A stretch of DNA of 9,505 nucleotides, from NCBI GenBank assembly GCA_023299945.1, contig JALZVZ010000186.1, positions 1 to 9,505 on the forward strand, in the 5' to 3' direction. Each line of letters opens with the position of its first letter. Position 1 is the stretch's first letter. The DNA comes from Altererythrobacter sp. (GTDB lineage Bacteria; Pseudomonadota; Alphaproteobacteria; Sphingomonadales; Sphingomonadaceae). Made by a program: the position numbers and the translations under genes. Below the pieces are notes generated by a model. That model ran no database searches. It saw only the letters and a program-made list of their open reading frames with translations, and had not been told where the DNA came from. Shown here piece by piece: positions 5,803-9,505 of this stretch.

Positions 5803-6789
5803 ATGATCCATCAAGCACGATTAGCGGCGTTGGCGGCACTGGCTTTGGCTGGTTGCAATGCAGCTGGCGCAAGCGGAACGGAGCAAGCTGATGCAGGCGT
5901 TGGCGTTGTTCCCCGTGCTGAGCAACCCGCAAAATGTCCTAGTGAGGGTGCGGCCTTGCAAGTGTTGGGCTCTGGCGGTCCGATTGCCGAGACTGACCGT
6001 GCGGGCACATCCTATTTGCTGTGGGTCGACGGTAAGCCGAGCCTGCTGATTGACGCAGGTGCAGGTTCCTTCCTCAGGTTCGCGCAAGCGGGCGGCAAGC
6101 TTGCTCATCTTGATGCGATCCTGCTCACTCATTTGCACGCGGATCACGCTGGTGATTTGGCCGGAATTCTGAACTCGGGCGGGTTTGAAGGTCGTACCAA
6201 GCCATTGCCTATCATCGGGCCAGCCGATGCGCCGCGTTTTCCGGCGACTAGCGAGTTTCTTGACCGTCTGATGAGCAAGGAAAACGGTGCGTTTGCCTAT
6301 AATGGCGGCTATCTGGATGGCACTGAGAATAAGTTTAAGCTTGAGCCGCGCGATGTTGAAGTGCGGATGGAAGATTTCGAGCCCAGTCCGGTGCTGTCTG
6401 CAACAGGCTATCAGGTCACCGCGATACCGGTCGATCATGGCTTTGCCCCTGCCTTGGGGTACGAGATCCGGCTCGGTGAAAAATCGATCGTGATTACTGG
6501 CGACCAAAATGCTCAATCCTTGGTGTTTTTGGAAACACTCAGAGGAGCAAAGCCCGCCATCCTCTTTGCGCATCACGTGATTAGCGAGAAGGAAGGCCAG
6601 CCACGCGGCTTGCACCGCTCCCCTGAGGAAATTGGTGAGCTTGCAGGTGCGCTTGAGCCAGAGCGGATGGTGCTGACGCATAATATGAAGCGGTCTTTGG
6701 ATGATCTCGACAATGGGCTTGCTGCGGTAGCTAAAAATTACTCTGGCCCCGTTAGCGTTGCGCAAGATCTCGATTGCTATGCGCTGTGA
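5803..6789 (+). CDS. MBL-fold metallo-hydrolase, predicted lipoprotein
   Basis: This 328-residue protein begins with a lipoprotein signal peptide: Arg6, a hydrophobic Ala/Leu run and the lipobox LAGC with Cys18. The next residue is Asn, not Asp, so outer-membrane sorting is more likely than retention in the inner membrane. The hydrolase core has the zinc motif THLHADH at 109-115 (His110, His112, Asp114, His115), His212 in VDHGF, Asp234 in ITGDQ and His293 in LTHN. This ligand set resembles the tRNase Z/arylsulfatase-like branch of the MBL fold rather than classical beta-lactamases. The predicted periplasmic location argues against an RNA substrate and for a small-molecule hydrolase, but the substrate is unknown. 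GGGAAAAGG upstream supports the ATG at 5803. It lies 23 bases after the ABM-domain gene and is probably in the same transcript. Confidence 0.87.
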   Translation: MIHQARLAALAALALAGCNAAGASGTEQADAGVGVVPRAEQPAKCPSEGAALQVLGSGGPIAETDRAGTSYLLWVDGKPSLLIDAGAGSFLRFAQAGGKLAHLDAILLTHLHADHAGDLAGILNSGGFEGRTKPLPIIGPADAPRFPATSEFLDRLMSKENGAFAYNGGYLDGTENKFKLEPRDVEVRMEDFEPSPVLSATGYQVTAIPVDHGFAPALGYEIRLGEKSIVITGDQNAQSLVFLETLRGAKPAILFAHHVISEKEGQPRGLHRSPEEIGELAGALEPERMVLTHNMKRSLDDLDNGLAAVAKNYSGPVSVAQDLDCYAL

Positions 6790-6799
6790 TAGGCTGGCA

Positions 6800-6913
6800 T
6801 CAGGCGCCGTCCTGCGCTTTCCAAACGCCGCGTGACTTGCGTTTAATCGGCTTCCCGCAGCTCAGGCACCGTCCTGAATAGCGCATCCCATCCCATTTCA
6901 CTTTGAATGGCAC
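6800..6913 (-). CDS. Possible small CxxC protein (37 aa from GTG)
   Basis: A short frame on the minus strand ends at TGA (6802-6800), 11 bases past the stop of the convergent MBL gene. From the GTG at 6913 it encodes 37 residues, including FKVKWDGMRYSGRCLSCGKP and then IKRKSRGVWKAQDGA. The WDGxRYSGRCxxCG layout looks like half of a zinc ribbon, and the peptide is basic and compositionally protein-like. An in-frame TTG at 6961 would extend it to 53 residues, and the frame is closed further upstream by a TGA. No convincing ribosome binding site is seen for any start, and a zinc ribbon would normally need a second CxxC, so a truncated or decayed gene is also possible. I infer a gene from the amino-acid pattern only; function unknown. 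Confidence 0.45.
   Translation of the reverse strand: MPFKVKWDGMRYSGRCLSCGKPIKRKSRGVWKAQDGA
6801..6876. repeat. Pair of 14-bp direct repeats, 62 bp apart
   Basis: CAGGCGCCGTCCTG at 6801-6814 and CAGGCACCGTCCTG at 6863-6876 differ at one position, and both are preceded by T. Each has the small dyad CAGG...CCTG. They lie inside the small minus-strand ORF in different reading frames, so they are not a repeated protein motif. Confidence 0.45.
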
Positions 6914-7137
6914 CGGATGGTGTCTGTTTAAGGCACAGATACGAAAACTAATGAATTGCAATTGAAGCTCGCCATCTTGAAATCATGAATTGCAAACAGA
7001 GTTTCAATCCACAGTCTTGGCGCTCTGTTCGGTCTCCATGATTTCTAATTTCCTTGCCGGCTCATGGGCAGTTAAAACTCTGCAATCCGCTGTCACAAGC
7101 AATCAAACTTGCCCCAGCGCGGCGTAAGCGGCATGAC
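6914..7137. other. Upstream region of nadB with short direct repeats
   Basis: This AT-richer stretch separates the small minus-strand ORF from nadB. ATGAATTGCAA occurs twice in direct orientation (6951-6961 and 6985-6995, 34 bases start to start), and the first copy overlaps the perfect palindrome AATTGCAATT (6954-6963). These could be operator half-sites for nadB or for the divergent small ORF. No promoter with good -35/-10 spacing and no recognised riboswitch was found. An ATG at 7133 opens a four-codon frame whose TGA overlaps the ATG at 7144, a possible alternative nadB start. Confidence 0.4.
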
Positions 7138-8736
7138 ATGGGCATGACGCAAAACACTCACGACGTATTGATTATTGGCTCCGGCGCAGCGGGGCTGACG
7201 GCGGCTTTGGAACTGGCGCAGCACAAACGCGTGCTGGTGCTGGCCAAGGGCTCGCTAACTGGCGGATCGACCGCATGGGCGCAGGGCGGGATCGCCGCTG
7301 TGCTGGATGCAGGCGATACGTTTGACAATCACATCCGCGATACGATGGTGGCGGGTGCTGGCCTCAACCGCAAAGAGACGGTCGATTTTGTGATCGAACG
7401 CGCGCCCGAAGCCATTGGCAATCTGGTCAAATTGGGCGTGCCGTTTAACGAGGCATCAGGCGATTTGCACCTCACCCGCGAAGGCGGCCATTCGCACCGC
7501 CGGATTGTTCATGTCGATGATGCGACCGGCTGGGCGGTGCAAGAGGCCTTGCTCAATGCCGCCGAGGCCAATCCCAATATCACCATGCTGCCCGGGCGCA
7601 CGTGCATTGATTTTATCACAGGGCGCAATGGCGAGAAATTCTCTGCCGAGGGGCGCGTTTGGGGCGCTTATGCCTTGGATGAGAACACCGGCAAGGTTGA
7701 AAAGCATCTGGCCAAGGCGACGATTTTGGCAGCTGGGGGTGCAGGGCGCGTTTATCAATTTTCCACCTCTCCGCGCGGGGCAACGGGCGATGGGATCGGC
7801 ATGGCATGGCGGGCAGGTGCGCGCGTCTCCAATATGGAGATGATGCAGTTTCACCCAACATGCCTGTATAATCTGGAGGTCAAAAACTTCCTCATCACAG
7901 AGGCTGTGCGCGGCGAGGGCGGGCATTTGCTCCACCCAGAAACGGGCAAGCGCTTCATGGCGGATTATGATCCAGAGCGCATGGAGCTGGCACCGCGCGA
8001 TGTCGTGGCGCGCGCAATCGATGATCAGATTAAGCGGTTTGGGCTTGATTACGTGCATCTCGATATCAGCCATAAGCCAGCGGAATTTGTGAAAGAGCAT
8101 TTCCCGACGATCCATGAGAAGCTCACCGGCCTCGGCATTGATATGACGAGCGGCCCGATCCCCGTCGTTCCCGCCCAGCATTACACTTGCGGCGGCGTGC
8201 TAGTCGGCCTCGATGCGCGGACCGATCTGCCGGGGCTATGGGCAGCGGGCGAATGCACCGAAAGCGGGCTTCACGGGGCGAACCGGCTTGCCTCCAACAG
8301 CCTGCTCGAATGCTTCGTCTTTGGCGAAGCGGCAGCGCGTGATATTTTGAACTGCTGGGATGAACTCAGCGATCCGCCCGCGATCCGCGATTGGGATGAA
8401 AGCCGCGTGTCCGACAGCGATGAGCAAGTTGTCATCAAGCAAAACTGGACCGAAATTCGCCGCTTCATGTGGAATTACGTCGGCATTGTGCGCACCACAA
8501 AACGACTGGAACGCGCGGCCAACCGCATCGCTTTGCTGCGCCAAGAGGTGGAGGATTATTACGGCAGCTTCGTCGTCACCACCGATTTGATCGAATTGCG
8601 GAACCTGCTGCAAGCGGCAGAGCTGATCGTCAACTCAGCGCTCGCCCGCAAGGAAAGCCGCGGGCTGCATTACACGTTGGATTATCCCAAGACGGATGAT
8701 GATGCGAAGCCGCGGGATACGGTGTTGGTGCCTTAA
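7138..8736 (+). CDS. nadB: L-aspartate oxidase
   Basis: NadB oxidises L-aspartate to iminoaspartate with FAD, using oxygen or fumarate, and quinolinate synthase NadA then uses the product in de novo NAD synthesis. The 532-residue protein has the N-terminal FAD motif LIIGSGAAGLTAALEL (11-26), GGSTAWAQGGIAAVL (42-56), the REGGHSHRRIVH loop (114-125), QFHPTCLY (237-244, His239), LITEAVRGEGGHL (252-264), LAPRDVVARAI (284-294) with the likely catalytic Arg287, and HYTCGGV (348-354). The second flavin segment is GLWAAGECTESGLHGANRL (366-384). The C-terminal helical domain is complete. Length matches characterised NadB and no key residue is missing. An in-frame extension back to a TTG at 7054 is rejected because family members start close to the FAD motif; the ATG at 7144 is a near alternative. 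nadA and nadC are not adjacent here. Confidence 0.96.
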   Translation: MGMTQNTHDVLIIGSGAAGLTAALELAQHKRVLVLAKGSLTGGSTAWAQGGIAAVLDAGDTFDNHIRDTMVAGAGLNRKETVDFVIERAPEAIGNLVKLGVPFNEASGDLHLTREGGHSHRRIVHVDDATGWAVQEALLNAAEANPNITMLPGRTCIDFITGRNGEKFSAEGRVWGAYALDENTGKVEKHLAKATILAAGGAGRVYQFSTSPRGATGDGIGMAWRAGARVSNMEMMQFHPTCLYNLEVKNFLITEAVRGEGGHLLHPETGKRFMADYDPERMELAPRDVVARAIDDQIKRFGLDYVHLDISHKPAEFVKEHFPTIHEKLTGLGIDMTSGPIPVVPAQHYTCGGVLVGLDARTDLPGLWAAGECTESGLHGANRLASNSLLECFVFGEAAARDILNCWDELSDPPAIRDWDESRVSDSDEQVVIKQNWTEIRRFMWNYVGIVRTTKRLERAANRIALLRQEVEDYYGSFVVTTDLIELRNLLQAAELIVNSALARKESRGLHYTLDYPKTDDDAKPRDTVLVP

Positions 8737-8748
8737 GGGGCGGGGTCA

Positions 8749-9315
8749 ATGAACAGTCAGATTCCAATAACAAACGGCAAAAGCAATGTCTGGCGATTTT
8801 TGCGTTGGCCTTTGTTTCTAATCCTCACTGTATGGTTCGGGCTTTGCGTAAACGCATGGCAGTATTTTTCAAATGCTGGGCCTCGCGGAGTTTATCTCAC
8901 CATGCGCCATGCTCATCAAGTCGTTCGGCTTCAACCTGGTGTTAAAAATGAACAACACCTTGTTTCTCTTGAGGGCACTGAAGAAATGACCTGGCTGAAG
9001 AAGCTAAGTCAAAAAGAGTTGGAAAATCTGATGTTGCGTGAAAGCCTAACTTGGACCGGTGCGATCAATGATGAGCCCGCTGGTGGCTGGCGCATATTGG
9101 AAGCAAACTCTCTTAAAAATGACATGCAGTTTGGAGAGAGGCTTCCGGATGGGCAAAACACTTTTCTCATCAACGATCGGGCAGTTTGCTTCGTAAGTGT
9201 TAAGCCATCATGCTTGGCGCTGTATAAAGATAAAGAAAATCGAATTATTCTGAAGAATTACATGCGGAGTGATCTGAAGTCTAAGTGGCTAATATTGAAC
9301 GAAGACAATCCATGA
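8749..9315 (+). CDS. Hypothetical single-pass membrane protein, 188 aa
   Basis: I do not recognise a family. A short polar N-terminus is followed by a basic flank (WRFLRW, 15-20) and one membrane helix at about residues 20-40 (PLFLILTVWFGLCVNAW), so it should be anchored in the inner membrane by its N-terminus. The remaining 148 residues are soluble and mixed alpha/beta in character, with NDEPAGGW and FLINDRAVCFVSVKPSC as the most distinctive stretches; Cys33, Cys147 and Cys155 are its cysteines. By the positive-inside rule the soluble part probably faces the periplasm. The ATG is 12 bases after the nadB stop, with the G-rich GGGGCGGGG between them, so it may be co-transcribed with nadB. The gene is clearly AT-richer than its neighbours and uses codons such as AAA, AAT and CTT more, which may mean recent acquisition. 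Confidence 0.72.
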   Translation: MNSQIPITNGKSNVWRFLRWPLFLILTVWFGLCVNAWQYFSNAGPRGVYLTMRHAHQVVRLQPGVKNEQHLVSLEGTEEMTWLKKLSQKELENLMLRESLTWTGAINDEPAGGWRILEANSLKNDMQFGERLPDGQNTFLINDRAVCFVSVKPSCLALYKDKENRIILKNYMRSDLKSKWLILNEDNP

Positions 9316-9332
9316 GGTTTCGCCGGACCTCA
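9313..9332 (+). terminator. Weak hairpin at the stop of the membrane-protein gene
   Basis: TGAGGT (9313-9318) pairs with ACCTCA (9327-9332) around an eight-base loop, and the stem begins with the TGA stop codon. No T-run follows, so it is at best a weak or factor-assisted terminator. Confidence 0.25.
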
Positions 9333-9343
9333 ACTACCCCAGC

Positions 9344-9371
9344 TTGCCAACCCCGCCCCCTCCGCTATTCT
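9344..9371 (+). promoter_or_regulatory. Possible sigma70-type promoter of the last gene
   Basis: TTGCCA (9344-9349) and TATTCT (9366-9371) are separated by 16 bases and lie directly before the ATG at 9378. If used, transcription would start at or beside the start codon, giving a leaderless or nearly leaderless mRNA. This agrees with the absence of a Shine-Dalgarno sequence. It is a pattern match only. Confidence 0.33.
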
Positions 9372-9377
9372 CCATCA

Positions 9378-9505
9378 ATGACCCGCATATTCTCGATATT
9401 CATCGCCGCTTTCACCCTCGCGCTAACCGCGCCAGCGCACGCCACGCCGCCCGATGCGATGGATGTGTCGGATGAGCTGTTTGGGATCAGCGACACGCAT
9501 CTTTT
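9378..9505 (+). CDS. Secreted protein, N-terminal part only
   Basis: An ATG at 9378 opens a frame that runs off the end of the window after 42 codons. Residues 1-22 form a classical signal peptide: Arg3, the hydrophobic core IFSIFIAAFTLALTA, and an AHA cleavage site before TPPDAMD. The mature protein, of which only 20 residues are visible (ending GISDTHL), should be periplasmic or exported. The rest is missing and no domain can be assigned. High GC returns here, in contrast to the preceding gene. Confidence 0.7.
   Translation, partial: MTRIFSIFIAAFTLALTAPAHATPPDAMDVSDELFGISDTHL

Noticed and set aside
5821..6765. A 314-codon open frame on the minus strand opposite the MBL gene, and similar long antisense frames at 63-821 and 7456-8181.
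   Set aside because: They lie wholly opposite well-supported genes, their translations lack family motifs, and such frames are expected from codon bias in GC-rich genes.
7001..7012. GTTTCAATCCAC, which resembles the end of some type I CRISPR repeats.
   Set aside because: It occurs once, with no second copy at a regular interval and no cas gene in the window.
7054..7137. An N-terminal extension of nadB from a TTG.
   Set aside because: It would add 28 basic residues before the FAD motif, unlike the family; ATG starts at 7138 or 7144 fit the usual length.

Overview
The window looks like an ordinary chromosomal segment of an alphaproteobacterium, most likely a sphingomonad of the Erythrobacter/Altererythrobacter type. 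This rests on moderately high GC with frequent TTG and GGC codons, weak Shine-Dalgarno sites, and the kinds of genes present: a DUF924 protein, a CHCC zinc-finger protein, a sphingomonad-type secreted protein and a stand-alone nadB. No rRNA, tRNA, insertion sequence, prophage module or CRISPR array was seen. The placement is from family recognition by eye, not from a search.

Layout. Positions 1-1937 are a plus-strand run: the C-terminal end of a YdjM-type membrane metal-dependent hydrolase, an EamA/DMT transporter overlapping it by four bases, and an unrecognised 262-residue aromatic-rich protein. A nitronate monooxygenase-family flavoprotein (2053-3027) follows and ends in an intrinsic terminator whose loop is the stop codon. 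A minus-strand block (4365 down to 3041) holds a CHCC zinc-finger protein, a small exported protein and a DUF924 protein. A plus-strand run (4514-6789) then holds an ABC-type ATPase without a visible permease, an antibiotic-biosynthesis-monooxygenase-domain protein starting directly after its stop, and a predicted metallo-beta-lactamase-fold lipoprotein. The 6790-7137 interval has no long gene but contains a small minus-strand ORF with one CxxC pair, plus two sets of short direct repeats. L-aspartate oxidase (nadB, 7138-8736) is followed by a visibly AT-richer single-pass membrane protein of unknown function, and the window closes with the start of a secreted protein (9378 onward).

How the genes relate. 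NadB catalyses the first step of NAD synthesis from aspartate; nadA and nadC are not here. The ATPase and the monooxygenase-domain protein are probably co-translated. The other neighbours show no clear shared pathway, so this is mostly housekeeping and conserved-hypothetical content.

The most interesting signals are small. A short repeat (core CCCCTAATTGC) occurs three times within about 360 bases around the CHCC zinc-finger gene. One copy lies in frame inside that gene, where it coincides with about ten extra residues between two zinc ligands. The second signal is the overlooked small CxxC ORF upstream of nadB. I found no convincing large undescribed system.
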